A stretch of DNA of 64,000 bases, taken from contig CAJNOP010000882.1 of NCBI GenBank assembly GCA_905250075.1, positions 1 through 64,000 of the forward strand, written 5' to 3'. Positions within the stretch are counted from its first letter, which is position 1, and each line of letters opens with the position of its first letter. Positions 25,057 to 36,258 of the stretch are shown piece after piece. The DNA comes from Rotaria sp. Silwood1 (taxonomy: Eukaryota > Rotifera > Eurotatoria > Philodinida > Philodinidae). Position numbers and translations under genes: made by a program. The notes beneath the pieces are model-generated. The model worked only from the letters and a program-made list of their open reading frames with translations. It was not told where the DNA came from and searched no databases.

Positions 25057-25633
25057 TTACCGTTGTCCAAAGTATTTGAAACGTGACATGTCCTTAATAA
25101 TTTCACCCCATTCTTTCTCTAACTCGTGTTTAGAAGTAATTTTTGGATACGTGTTCTGACCATATGACTTGCCATCAGGTAGTTCGTAAACAAATTCTTC
25201 CGAATCATTGACAGAACTAAGAAATTCTTTTACTATAGCAAGCTTATTGTCATCATCATGATCTCAATAACAAGTTGGCACCGTATTGATATCATTAAGA
25301 GCGAAATCTAACTCAGTTTCGTTGTAACCGTTGTCTGCTACAATCCAAATTTTGGTCTAAAACATATAGGAAAATATTTGTCTGTGCTCATGAAGCTCGA
25401 TATGGTATAATAGCTATGCTTTCTCTAAAAGACAATAAATGACAAATTATATCTGATAATGAAGCAAATACGGGTAAATTCAAGTCTTTCATATGATTAT
25501 CTAACTAATAACACTTTTCAGCATTGTCAAGACAGCCATAGACAATCTTGTCCGAATGAAGATCCTCTCCAAGTTCAAACTTGTCATTCTCATGAAATCT
25601 GATTATCGCATGTCCAGGGAGGAGGATTATGAC
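25057..25633 (-). pseudogene. Unassigned coding relic with an in-frame stop
   Basis: The exon 25356-25057 follows a clean acceptor (gttttag) and reads TKIWIVADNGYNETELDFAL. It then has a TGA at 25264-25266, DHDDDNKLAIVKEFLSSV, and ends ..RFKYFGQR, TAA. An upstream block (25633-~25530) reads VIILLPGHAIIRFHENDKFE and DKIVYGCLDNAEK before a possible GTGTTA donor. Codon composition is clearly coding, but the exon is broken by one stop and the start is missing. Family not recognised. Confidence 0.45.
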
Positions 25634-26801
25634 TTATGCCGTAGAAATGCTATTAAGATATTGGAATGAAAGTAGTTCATTGTAATTAATCAGCGAGGAA
25701 CGAACACATGAGACAACCTCATGACGCCAATCCGTGATATTCTCCTCTCATAGAGATGGATCTGCTAAGAATCTTGAATGGATAACAACAGACGGTGTCA
25801 GATCAGTAGGTTGTGGGTGTATGCGAGTGGGGTATGTGTATGAATGGCGTGTTTGTGGATTTTCTTTTAATCTACACCGATGCCCACATCCACCAAAAAC
25901 CCTTCCTGGAAACTCGAGGGTTTCACCAAAAAACGTCGTTTTCACGGTATAAATAGAGCATGATAAACTGCATCGAATGGCGTCTGAGTGAATTTTTTAG
26001 CTCTCACAGTTTCCTGAGTAACTTGAAAAAGTGTGTCGAAAGCGTCACAGTGTTAAGTTTAGACAAGTCGTTTTATAGATTTTCCTAGTGAGATTCTATG
26101 AGATGTGTCTACTTCCTACATATTTCTCTTGGTAGTTTATTCTTCTCATATGAATGAATATTTACTTTTGAAAATAGAACTCACTGCTACATAGCTCTGG
26201 GAAGTCGCTGCTAATTGTGCATAAATGCAAAGTTCTCTATTTCTCACTCTGTCTACTCGATGGCATGTCCAACAGCACCATTTTTACAAATAGCGACATT
26301 TTCTCTGTTTTTATCTTTTCCTAAAAAAAACATCCTTCCAATTTCAACTATGATCAAAATAGGTTTATTTATGCAATATGTTTATACAACAGATTTAAGT
26401 ATTGATGTGGGTGTAAGTATGGATGCGGATAAGCATGGATGTGAGTGTGACTCTATTCTCCAATAACATCTTCACCAACATCCAAACTCACATTCTAACA
26501 TTGTTAAACACAAATGAGCCAACTTGAGTCCAATTGGCATTGCATCGACTATCAAGTCTTCACCAAGGCTAGGGTTATGTCTAGTAGCGCTTGTTTTTTT
26601 AAATATAAGCTAAACCTTGAGAACCTCGTTTTTGGCGTTTATGTGTTACCCTCTCAGAAACACGCTTTTAACAGGTTCATTTTTGAGCAATGTATGTCTC
26701 TGCTTTTATATCTATATCAATAAACAGAAATGGTTCCTTTATGTATAAAATAGAAAAAGTGTTCATATGTTAGACACTAATCAGCTTGGCATCAAAAAAC
26801 T
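25634..26801. other. Intergenic stretch with two foldbacks
   Basis: GT/CA foldbacks lie at 25809-25894 and 26404-26496. The ORFs at 25734-25952 and 25748-25945 are the two strands of the first foldback and are not genes. No gene can be supported. Confidence 0.6.
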
Positions 26802-27950
26802 TTATACAAAGAGTTTCTTTTTCAATCGGTGAATCGACCATCCAACTACCGAGTGCTTCCAAAAGTTCTTCATATAACTTTTTGCGGGATATACAAACAG
26901 TACAAAGGTCATTGATTGTGGTACATAAATTATAAAACTAGCAAGTAAATGAATATGTGTCCAAACACCAAATTTTGTTTCCAAGCAACCGCTGCGCGAG
27001 GCTACTTGAAATGCAATTAAGTCAGTAAGTTGACATAAAAGAATTACAAAAGGTGGTAGAAAATATTCAAAGTGCTCTTTGAGTTCCTGATAAAAGGAGC
27101 GACGTACAGTTGATTGTGATCGATGTCCTTGGGAGAGAAATGCTTTCCTTCGTGCAATACTTATAAGCACCAGTATATTGGCTATGAAATGTAAGAAGCT
27201 CGAACCAACTGGATTAAACCAGGTAAAGAATAGATTAGCCATCACCAGTGAATACTTACTAGTGTTGAATGTACAACTGTAGGCATTCGTTATTAGACTA
27301 GAAGACGGCTCTGGTGCAATTGTTATCATAAATATCGTGGGTAATTTTGAAAGAGTGGCGAAGGTGAAGATGATCATTACAATGATTACTGAATTTTCTC
27401 GTGTTCTACCAAATAATTTAAAGAAGAATAGATCGATGAGAGTGCGTTCAACGGCCAAGATTGACGAACACCACATACTGGCAGCCGTTATTATTACATT
27501 CATAGTTCCAGCGATATAACAATCAAATACATATTGGTAGAGATACGACTGAGTAACTGATTTATTGGCGTACAATGTGATCATTATTCTCGTTTGAAGA
27601 AATAACATAATATAGATACTACTTAAGGAGAATGCGATGAGATAAATGTTAGAATATATGTACCTAACATTTTTACAGAGAAATGTCTGCAGAGCAAGGA
27701 TATTATTAATTATTCCGAAGAATATCCAAAAACTAAGACACAATGTGAAGAGAAGCCGATAATTAACCGAAGATTTTGATTGTTCTATTGCAATCCTCAT
27801 GACATATGGATACGTGCGCCATAGTAAGTTATCTTCAATTTCACATCTTTCTCCAACAAAACATGGAGAACAGGAACACAATGTAGTTCCATTCAGAGAA
27901 CAGTAGCCCCCATTTAAACATGTAGTGCTGGAACAGTTTTCAAGAAACAT
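26802..27950 (-). CDS. EGF-domain seven-transmembrane receptor (rhodopsin-like GPCR)
   Basis: A single long exon gives 382 residues. Residues 6-36 form one EGF-like module with six cysteines (CSSTTCLNGGYC, then CSCSPCFVGERC). Seven hydrophobic helices follow: LFTLCLSFWIFFGIINNILA, IYLIAFSLSSIYIMLFL, TMNVIITAASMWCSSILAVE, SVIIVMIIFTFATLSKL, FIANILVLISIA, YFLPPFVILLCQLTDLI and LLASFIIYVPQSMTFVLFV. TM3 ends VERTL where class A receptors have DRY, and TM7 has YPAKSY in place of NPxxY, so the usual activation motifs are altered. There is no signal peptide at this ATG. A good acceptor (gttttctag) lies just upstream, so an N-terminal exon with more extracellular sequence is probable. EGF/7TM proteins of this kind recur in rotifers (recollection). 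The ligand is unknown. Confidence 0.85.
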   Translation of the reverse strand: MFLENCSSTTCLNGGYCSLNGTTLCSCSPCFVGERCEIEDNLLWRTYPYVMRIAIEQSKSSVNYRLLFTLCLSFWIFFGIINNILALQTFLCKNVRYIYSNIYLIAFSLSSIYIMLFLQTRIMITLYANKSVTQSYLYQYVFDCYIAGTMNVIITAASMWCSSILAVERTLIDLFFFKLFGRTRENSVIIVMIIFTFATLSKLPTIFMITIAPEPSSSLITNAYSCTFNTSKYSLVMANLFFTWFNPVGSSFLHFIANILVLISIARRKAFLSQGHRSQSTVRRSFYQELKEHFEYFLPPFVILLCQLTDLIAFQVASRSGCLETKFGVWTHIHLLASFIIYVPQSMTFVLFVYPAKSYMKNFWKHSVVGWSIHRLKKKLFV

Positions 27951-28399
27951 GTCGTTGCTAGAAAACCTTTACTTCTTCTACCTAACTTAACAAATGTACA
28001 AACGAAAAGAAATAAAGTAAAATTACACTTTAAACTTTTTTTGTTGCATGCATCGCAAACAGCTCATGTTGCAATTATTTATATCAAAAAATTCGTCGCT
28101 AAAATGAAGTGTGTTGCGAAAAGTGTCACTATTTGTGACTCCATTTACGACATAAATAATGATGATGTGAGCTGTTTGCGACATATGCGACTCAAAAAAG
28201 GTTTATAGTGCCATATATTATACCAAAAAAAAATAGAAGCACAAGGTTTCAGTAAATAAATTAAATATTTGATTTATGACACACCATAGTTTATTTCCTT
28301 CTCTTATAATAAATTGCGTCTATCAAAATGTAATCGCGGCTTTCTGTTTATGCCGTACATATACATACATATATAATCGAGGAACAGATTTCTAGAAAA

Positions 28400-29254
28400 A
28401 TGCATATTATTACAATGTATTTCTTGTACTTGATACTAATAATTGAAACACTTTGTTCAGCTGCACCCCAAAGGAGTGACACCACAAACAAAAACTGTTT
28501 AAGATCGATCCAATCTCGGATTTTAGTACAACAAGGATGGATGCATGGTGTGAATGCACCCACCCAGCCAACATTGTCACGTATGCTGCAGTCAATTGAT
28601 TCTTCAGCTTTTCCATGTGAATCCCAACGAAACAAGGTAATGAAACAGCAATATCGATCAATTTACATGTTGCCATTCGAAAATACGATTACATTTGGTG
28701 GTTATCATACAATACCAAATCTTCTTTGGGATAATAGTACTGAAATAAATCAGTGTAATCGACAGAATTTGCCGCATTGTAATCAGAGCGAACAGATTGG
28801 ATTGGATCCTGAGGAATGGATGGTCTGTCTATTCGATGAACAAGAAATTTTCAACTATACTCAGAATCAACTGAAAACTAAAGTATTTACAAAAGTTTTG
28901 CCCTTGGAAAGTGAAAACGTCCAGCAGCTGCCTTTTCCGAATGCATTCAACGTTACAGTGATCGATGTGCAACCGTCAAGACTGTGTGGTAATTATGAGT
29001 TAACTATAGTTTGTCATCTAGCAATCGATGGAGATTGTTCCTATTTTATCTGTCATAAAATTAATATGACACAATTGATCACAGTTACTTTTGAATATGA
29101 ATTTGTTAGGTCGACAGTGACCATGATGTGCCATCATAAATCAATAGAAAAATTAAATAAAGATGACTTTTTATATGATTTACTAGAGCGACATGGTGGT
29201 AATGGAACTGTCTGTCATTTCGTAACAAAACAAGCCAGTTTTTTCATGTGTTGA
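28400..29254 (+). CDS. Secreted Cys-rich N-glycosylated protein, unknown family
   Basis: An intronless ORF of 284 residues begins with a clear signal peptide (MHIITMYFLYLILIIETLCS, cleavage after about residue 21). At least six NxS/T sequons are visible (NST, NQS, NYT, NVT, NMT, NGT). There are about 15 cysteines in the mature part, including paired CHxxI and CxHFV segments, and the protein ends SFFMC. It has no transmembrane helix after the signal. It is divergently arranged with the EGF/7TM receptor at 27950, separated by about 450 bp, so the two may share a promoter region. No domain was recognised. Codon composition and glycosylation density support a real secreted protein. Confidence 0.75.
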   Translation: MHIITMYFLYLILIIETLCSAAPQRSDTTNKNCLRSIQSRILVQQGWMHGVNAPTQPTLSRMLQSIDSSAFPCESQRNKVMKQQYRSIYMLPFENTITFGGYHTIPNLLWDNSTEINQCNRQNLPHCNQSEQIGLDPEEWMVCLFDEQEIFNYTQNQLKTKVFTKVLPLESENVQQLPFPNAFNVTVIDVQPSRLCGNYELTIVCHLAIDGDCSYFICHKINMTQLITVTFEYEFVRSTVTMMCHHKSIEKLNKDDFLYDLLERHGGNGTVCHFVTKQASFFMC

Positions 29255-30867
29255 GCTACTTGATGAATTAGAGACACATTTCTAAGTTACTCAAGAGCTT
29301 GGATGTATGTTAATCAAACTTTTCAAACAAAGTTTTTGTCTTTTTTTTTCTTTCTTCTTATCAATAAATTGTGAAAAATGACTTTGTTTCTCTGCAAACA
29401 GCAGATACATTAAAAGTCAGAAAAGGGATGAGTCTTATCGAACGACAACTACTACCTACAGTTGATTCATTCTTCTTTTTGATTAATACTATGACTGTTG
29501 CAACTAAGACAACAGTGATAGTAATTAAAAATATTACAGCTAATAGTATCTAATGGTATCAAGACGAATTTGATCTTATATTGTCTTATTGACACTGCTG
29601 GTTCCTTCTCATTTTTCATACAACTTGTTTCAATACAAGATGACTGACGGTCATCAATTAAAAGTGACATACGGATGCAAAATTATTGATTTACTAAAAA
29701 TATTGAAGTTATGAGTATTTTTTTGTAATCTTTGTAAATGAGACAATAAGGCCAAAGAATTTATATGAGATTATGAACAATACAATAATGGCACTAACAA
29801 CAACGATATTCGTCTTGACAATCTTACTGTTCGTCGAACATACTGAATGTGCCATCCGAGCTTGACGTGCCACTTACTATTATAGGTGGATATGTGTGTG
29901 CACTTATATAAAATCTCTTTTCCGTTTTATGTTAATGAAGTCACATTGAAAAAAATGACCTAGCTTAATTCAAGTAACTTGCTCTAGAACCATTTTTGTG
30001 AAAGAAGTTCAGGTTAAAGAATAAAAGGATTAAGATATCACCCATTTGAGCCTTTGGAATCATTTTTTATTTCTCCTGGTTCTTTAAGTGATCGAGAACG
30101 TTTTGATGGTTTATTAATTAACGAATGAAACTTGAAAAAGTTCAGCATCTTCGCTAACATCCTAAATGATTCCTTATGACACCTTTTTTGAACAGAACGC
30201 CGACATCCATGCTCATCACTCGTGCCCACACCACCCACAGTCACAGTCACACCCATTTTCGAATCTGTTTGTGGTTAAGAAAGAGAAGCGAACGAAGAAG
30301 ATTATTCACAATGGACTTTTAGTAAATAAATGATAAATCAGATGAAAACAAGCCACAACTACTTCAATCGAACGGTAATTGAAACAACGACAACTATGAT
30401 AAAAAAACGAACAGTCGAATGTAATCCACCCAATCTAAGTGTCAGTATACGCAACATCGCATCCTACAAAGACGATAGTTTGATTAACTCGTCATATTCA
30501 TCCTATTTATTGATGGTGGTACTTTTAGTCTTCAGCTGTTAAACCAATAATCGTGCTTTCTTGCTTAAGAACACAAACAGTTCCCGTTTCAGTAACTATC
30601 ACAAAAAGTAAACAACCGATCAAATATAGTCACTCAAATGCCATGATGCAATTCATGATAAGGCCGTGAGTGTAAATGTTACAAATATCGATGGAGCTCT
30701 AGGTTTTATATACAAAAAAGTATAGTTCTACTGTAAGTCTATTTTCTCTTATGCTTTTATCTCAACTCACTAGAGTACGGCTAAGATTATAGACAATTTG
30801 TGACTTTTTGGTTTTATTTGTCAGATTTCACTATTTCTTGCATTAGTAGATATCTCGAAAGTGTGGG
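29255..30867. other. Intergenic stretch, possible C-terminal exon at 30330-30542 (+)
   Basis: ORF 30330-30542 (+) ends in a hydrophobic tail (SSYLLMVVLLVFSC) such as a GPI-anchor signal or single helix. An acceptor-like aaatcag at about 30340 could make it a terminal exon. No upstream partner was found. A CA-rich tract (30201-30256) looks like one arm of the GT/CA foldback family. ORFs at 29371-29670 look accidental. Confidence 0.35.
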
Positions 30868-31980
30868 TTAGATACTGTCAGCATTATTCATGCCATACTC
30901 GTCGAGTTCGATATAACTAATACCATTGAGATTTTTCTTGACACTAGTAATTTTGAATGTGGTGAATGGAATAATGAGGATTTCGTTCTCATTTGGGTAC
31001 GTGGATATGGTGTGTACATCGATGGCTTGACATGAATTTCGAATGTGATATGTATATATGACTTGACGATTCGACTTCAGGTCGAGTGAGAGATTCATTA
31101 GAAAATTCTGCGCAACGACTCGATCAGTTGATGAAGACAAAAATGTTCGCGTTAGGATAACCTTACCTTCTTCATACTGATCTAAATATGAGTCTTTCAC
31201 ATTCACACCACGGTAGGTTGTCCCAATGTAATGACGATATTGTTGTAGTTGTGGATGATGACTGAGAATGGCAACGAAAATGTATTGACCAAAGCCTTTT
31301 GGTGGATCATTATCACAATAAACTGTGGTGCTCATTGCGAAGCTTATCTCGAACCGAAAATCAGATCCACCATTGGCTAAATCTTCGTTTAGTTTGGTAA
31401 CGAAACGTGTCTTTTCCGTATAGGCACGAACAAGTGGTGTTGAATCATTGTTCTCCATGGCTTGCTTCATATAGCCTTTGATTAAAAGTTTCTGATCATT
31501 TTGATCAGAACCAAAATCAATTTTGTCAATATAGCCAGTATCAATTTCTTCTACCAACCGAGCGAACGATATTTTAGTTAGCCATCGCTTCATATGAGTA
31601 TGATTCTCGTAGGCAATTCGATAGGCATTTTTATATGTATCGAACCATTCGATTGATTCTTCGATATAATTATTATATCCATTGATGGTATCGGTCTGGT
31701 CTATTGTCGACATTTTATCAAACAAAAACTTTAAGTAAGCAGGAGCTTCATCGTTAGCAACGCAACTCCATTGAGTTTTGATCGATTGATTAATATTTTC
31801 ATGTGCCAATAAAAGTTCTAATATCTCCGCATGTCCATATGATGCGACAACATGTAAAGCTGTACGCTTATTAGGATCTTGCTCATTCAATTCATCATCG
31901 GGCAAAGTTTGTAGAAGTTCACGTACACGACTTATATCATTATTCTTACAAGCCTCATATAATGAATTAATTGATGACAT
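30868..31980 (-). CDS. Ankyrin-repeat arginine-specific ADP-ribosyltransferase (ART/mART family)
   Basis: A single exon of 370 residues. Residues 1-70 hold about two ankyrin repeats (LYEACKNNDISRVRELLQ; RTALHVVASYGHAEILELLL). Residues about 160-360 form an NAD:arginine ADP-ribosyltransferase domain. The R-S-ExE signature is complete: GTTYRGVNVKDSY carries the Arg, TRTFLSSSTD the Ser motif, and YPNENEILIIP the ExE, whose glutamates mark arginine specificity. There is no signal peptide or GPI tail, unlike vertebrate ecto-ARTs, so an intracellular enzyme is implied. The ankyrin repeats probably select partners. This architecture is common in bdelloids (recollection). Catalytic residues look intact, so activity is plausible. 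It stands alone, with about 0.6 kb or more of non-coding sequence on each side. Confidence 0.9.
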   Translation of the reverse strand: MSSINSLYEACKNNDISRVRELLQTLPDDELNEQDPNKRTALHVVASYGHAEILELLLAHENINQSIKTQWSCVANDEAPAYLKFLFDKMSTIDQTDTINGYNNYIEESIEWFDTYKNAYRIAYENHTHMKRWLTKISFARLVEEIDTGYIDKIDFGSDQNDQKLLIKGYMKQAMENNDSTPLVRAYTEKTRFVTKLNEDLANGGSDFRFEISFAMSTTVYCDNDPPKGFGQYIFVAILSHHPQLQQYRHYIGTTYRGVNVKDSYLDQYEEGKVILTRTFLSSSTDRVVAQNFLMNLSLDLKSNRQVIYTYHIRNSCQAIDVHTISTYPNENEILIIPFTTFKITSVKKNLNGISYIELDEYGMNNADSI

Positions 31981-34611
31981 CGTTGTTTGGATTTTTTAAA
32001 GAGAAATATTTTGAATCATTTTTCGTATGATATTTTTATACTGCTGTCATTTAATTAAATGACACTTAATCGATTTGTCCCTTTATATTGCGAAAAAGAC
32101 AGAATGGGGCTGGAGAATTTTCCCATCGTGGGCACTTAAGAAAATTCCGTGTTGATGGACACTTGAATGAGTAGAATGAAGAAAGTTGGAAGAATTGACA
32201 CCATCGGTTTGAATGGAAGAAAAGAACATCGACATTTTAATGGTATAAAGCAATCAGAAGTATGAATCATCTCTTATACATGCAGCATGCTTTTGTCAAA
32301 AATTGAAGAAAAAAAGTAAAAGACACCATTTAACTATGCTCACGAAGGAACAATTGAATGACTTTCACATTTTTCTATCAGATGTGAGTGTGGGTATTCC
32401 TGTAACACTCTGATAAAAGCGATTGCTCAAACTTACCTAAAACAACTCAGTCGTTATTTGAGCCACTTTAGATTATAATGAAGTATTTGGTTTCTACACA
32501 GTCTATTTGTTCTCAAAATAAATGAACTCTATACTTTTGATAGAGTAAGATTGCTGATATCTTGACAGAGTCAAACTTTGATGATGGTCAAAAACCAATC
32601 TTTTGTGGATTTTTTCGTCCAAGCTACGAAAATGATTAATATAATAGCACGAGCAACATATACGGCAAAAGTAAATACACTTTACGGGATATGAGCTCGA
32701 ACGGTTTCTTCTCAATTATACAAACTGAACTTTGAATCTTTTCAATATTGCGAACGAGTCTGTAAAAATGCTCTATTGGCGTGGGCATAACATGCTTGCT
32801 TGCGATAACACACTATCAATTAATCAACAAGTCGATATCGAAGGATATGGGAAAAATCAAGGAAAGATTAAATACCAAAGATGCAATGAAACATAATCGC
32901 CGTTGGAAACTTTGCTGTATCTTCAAATCAATTGCTCAGTTCACAAAGGAGAATTGAACGGAATGAATTTGAAAAGCAAAAATTCATTAGAAAAAAAAAT
33001 GCTAGAAATCAGAACATCTGGCTATCATGCAATTGATATATGATGGAAAAATAAAGAAATCGATTCTATCAAATGTCATGATTTATTGAATAAATGATCA
33101 TTCTTTTTTTTTAATACTTATATATCTATGCACCAGAGCTCCGTATAAGATGAATAATCCAATATCATCTCATCAGTTCATGCGATGAAATGGCAATATT
33201 TGAAGATGGGTATGAGCGGTATTAAGATGAATTCACATCCATATTCCACACACACAGACACATCCACACTTATACCCTCGACATGAGGAGTCAAAAGACA
33301 TAATCAGAAATTGAAGTTTATAAATGAACACTGAAGAAAAACGCATTTTATGCTCATAGCAATTCAAATCCATTAAAAGTCACATAATCTATCGAAATTA
33401 ACTAACAAAATAAGAAAGTTGGATTAAAATCAGATTACTTTGTTGTGTTTTCTTTTACATGAATTGTACTGCATATCATTTCCTATATGCATGTAAATAT
33501 GTTGCCATAGGAACTAACTGCGGACAAAGTCGATAAAAGTACAGAATGTGATGTATATCACATTATCGAAGTTGATATTAGAAAGTTTTACCCATTGAAC
33601 ATAATTGATAATTGAAATTTATCACTCACATATCATACTTCTTATTCATTTGGGATGAAATAGATCAAGGTGCTGTTTGTAAAGAAATACATATATCTTA
33701 TAGAAAAACAAAATACTTCTATGTTGATCTAGTTACTCACGCAGTTGAATAAGTTGTTGTTTCTTCTTCTGTTATGGTAGCATGTCGAAGAGTCATAAGA
33801 AAAAAAAATCTTCTTAGACGAGAAAAATTGAGAGGAAGAAAAAGAAAATGCAATACACAGACATTTTTTTTTTGAGTGTAGTCATTTTTGTCAACTGAAT
33901 CATTCTTATTCAACTCTCTCAGAAGGTAAGAAACACACTTTGAAACATTTGTTCACACATATACACGGACAAAATATGGAATTCACTATTCATAGTTCGT
34001 CTGTTTCGATGAATGTAAACGAGCGATGTAATATAAATCAGTATAGCTTTTTGTTCAGCATCAGTCAAAGAGAAAATATGAACTTAATAACAAACATGAT
34101 CAAGGAAAAAACAACTTATGATTAGCTTTTTTAAAAATAATTCAATGTATTTTCACTACTAACCCCATTCAAATGTATACAAAGGCATTTGATTAGAATA
34201 TTTTTCTAAGATATACTGCTGACTGCAAGATATATTTTTTTTATTGAATGTCGTTGAATGTATTTAGAGTTATGTTAATAAAAATACCATTTTCTATGCC
34301 TGAATCTTGAGCTATTTAGGAAACAATAGCAGATACTTAACTATCTTTCAATCTAAATCCATTATTGAAGTCTATGATTGTACTATAGCACAAACATAAA
34401 TATTATTTATTTAGTGTAAGTAAGAACAGCAAGCCTTGCTTCAAGTGACTGCTCTGAGTACTGTATAATTTTCTAATACAGGAATTAATAACTTTAGATC
34501 ATCATTGATCGGCTGTCTTTGTTAAATCATAACGATCTAGTAGTTCTTCAAAATTAATCATCTTCTCGTCTGTATTACCCGATTTATTTACTAACAAGAG
34601 AAAAAATATCA
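31981..34611. other. Intergenic stretch
   Basis: A GT/CA foldback lies at 33205-33277 with the loop attaagatgaa, which is shared with the copy at 41180. A weaker GT tract lies at 32381-32398. A possible tiny minus-strand exon at 33739-33797 (TITEEETTTYSTA before a GTGAGT donor) is unsupported. At 34505-34596 the minus strand has an acceptor plus 28 coding-like codons (NFEELLDRYDLTKTADQ, TGA). This would be a last exon whose upstream part would have to lie under the F-box gene, so it is doubtful. Confidence 0.4.
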
Positions 34612-35850
34612 ATGACGAACGTGTATCTTCTCGATCTTTCGACCGAAATATTCCATCGCATTTTTGATTATCTCGATACGCCAACTATTTTTCGTTCACT
34701 TCGATGTGCTTGCAGTCGACTCCAAGCAATTGTTAATACCTATGATCGCTTTGAACTCAAATTCACATCTATTGAAAATGACCATATTAAATTTATCTCT
34801 GATACTATTGGTATTGAAAATATAACTTCTCTAATATTTTCTGTTGGGAACAGCGAGCGATTGAATAATATCGATTTGGTTCTATCAATGTTTACTACTC
34901 GACAATCTACTCGGCTTCGTTCGTTGACTCTTCTTGAGATTTTTAATAATGAATTAGATCGATTATTGCCACATATCAATGTTCTCTCTTTGGTATCACT
35001 TTCGATTCAGTTATGTAGAACATATGGTACTTCAACATATTCTCCTGTTTCAATAGCAATAATTCAATCCAATCTTCAAAAACTTCATTTAATAGGTTTC
35101 AATAGTATAACGAAGACTTTATCATGGCCAGCTCACTGTTTATTACAGCGTCTAACAATAGAATATTGTACCTTTCAAGAATATCAATTTGTTCTTGAAC
35201 AGTGTCCCCTTTTACGAACATTCGTAATGCAGCAGTGCACAATGTACGATAGTAATATTATGACTGTGGAATCGTCTATCCATCAATCCTATCCACAATT
35301 GACTTCACTAACACTGAACATCTCTTATTTATCTTTCAAAAAACTTGATGTGCTTTTGTCTTTGACTCCATCGCTGATTCATTTGAAACTAGTCAGCTCG
35401 TCAGGAAATTTTGACTCCTTATGTGATGGTTTTCAATGGGAGGAGCTTATCCAAAAAAAATTACAACTCTTGAATAACTTCAACTTCTGTTTTCAACAAA
35501 GGCTTGATTACTATTTTCAATATCGTAGCCTTCATTCGATTATAAATCAATATCAAACACCCTTTTGGCTGGAGAACAAACATTGGTATGTCACGTGTGA
35601 TTGTGTAATATGTTCATCATCAGCATCCCAAATAATGGTCTATACAATACCAGTCCAAATTAGTAGTATTCAACTTATAATCAGATGTCAAGCATTATCA
35701 ATTGATGATGTTTGTTATTTCACTAGGTATCAATCAAATGAAAAAGATCAAGTCAATGAAGAAGAAGTATGTATGAAAGGCTATCCATTTAACAGACATC
35801 AACGATCTTTTTTTTTTGAATATAAAACACAAAATAAAGACCTTTTCTAG
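34612..35850 (+). CDS. F-box protein with degenerate leucine-rich region (412 aa)
   Basis: A single exon. Residues 6-45 are an F-box (LLDLSTEIFHRIFDYLDTPT, then IFRSLRCACSRLQAIV), the module that binds SKP1 in SCF ubiquitin ligases. From about residue 60 to 300 irregular leucine-rich segments occur (TRLRSLTLLEI; HINVLSLVSLSIQL; IQSNLQKLHLIGF; PQLTSLTLNISYLSF), as expected for a substrate-binding solenoid. The C-terminal third is aromatic- and Gln-rich and ends KTQNKDLF. Bdelloids carry very large families of such F-box genes (recollection). The target is unknown. It lies 408 bp upstream of, and on the same strand as, the LRR gene. Confidence 0.85.
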   Translation: MTNVYLLDLSTEIFHRIFDYLDTPTIFRSLRCACSRLQAIVNTYDRFELKFTSIENDHIKFISDTIGIENITSLIFSVGNSERLNNIDLVLSMFTTRQSTRLRSLTLLEIFNNELDRLLPHINVLSLVSLSIQLCRTYGTSTYSPVSIAIIQSNLQKLHLIGFNSITKTLSWPAHCLLQRLTIEYCTFQEYQFVLEQCPLLRTFVMQQCTMYDSNIMTVESSIHQSYPQLTSLTLNISYLSFKKLDVLLSLTPSLIHLKLVSSSGNFDSLCDGFQWEELIQKKLQLLNNFNFCFQQRLDYYFQYRSLHSIINQYQTPFWLENKHWYVTCDCVICSSSASQIMVYTIPVQISSIQLIIRCQALSIDDVCYFTRYQSNEKDQVNEEEVCMKGYPFNRHQRSFFFEYKTQNKDLF

Positions 35851-36258
35851 CTTAGAATTTCACAAGAATTTTCCATTATGCGAGGTTTTATTGTGTTGTT
35901 TCAATCTGATTACATAACATCAGTTAAGTGAATCTATCCTTTAAAAGTCGATTAGTAATGAGAAGAAATATGCTGTCAATTTTTGACAGGATATGAAGCA
36001 ACTTCCGTACTAATCAATAATGATCAGAATATGCAATAATTGTCATTTGTATATAGATGTATTAGTGTTATACAGTCTCTTCTACATCATCCAGACAAAA
36101 TGTGTCTCTCTCATGCGAATTTTTTTTCATCTTAAAAAACTGACTTGTAATTGATTCATTTTCAGAAGACCTGTTTAATTCACTATTCGGAAAGTGATGC
36201 TCGGCTTTAAAAATATTTTCTTTATATGTATCATATCTTTTTTGATTTATTCAAATAG
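35851..36258. other. Gap between F-box gene and LRR array
   Basis: No start exon for the LRR gene could be fixed here. A possible first exon could begin at an ATG near 35879. An acceptor-like ttttcag near 36166 precedes a short open stretch. Nothing firm. Confidence 0.35.

Noticed and set aside
25734..25952. ORFs on both strands around a GT/CA tract
   Set aside because: They translate the two strands of the foldback and are not genes.
34505..34596. Minus-strand last exon before the F-box gene
   Set aside because: Coding-like, but its upstream exons would have to lie within or beyond the opposite-strand F-box gene; unsupported.
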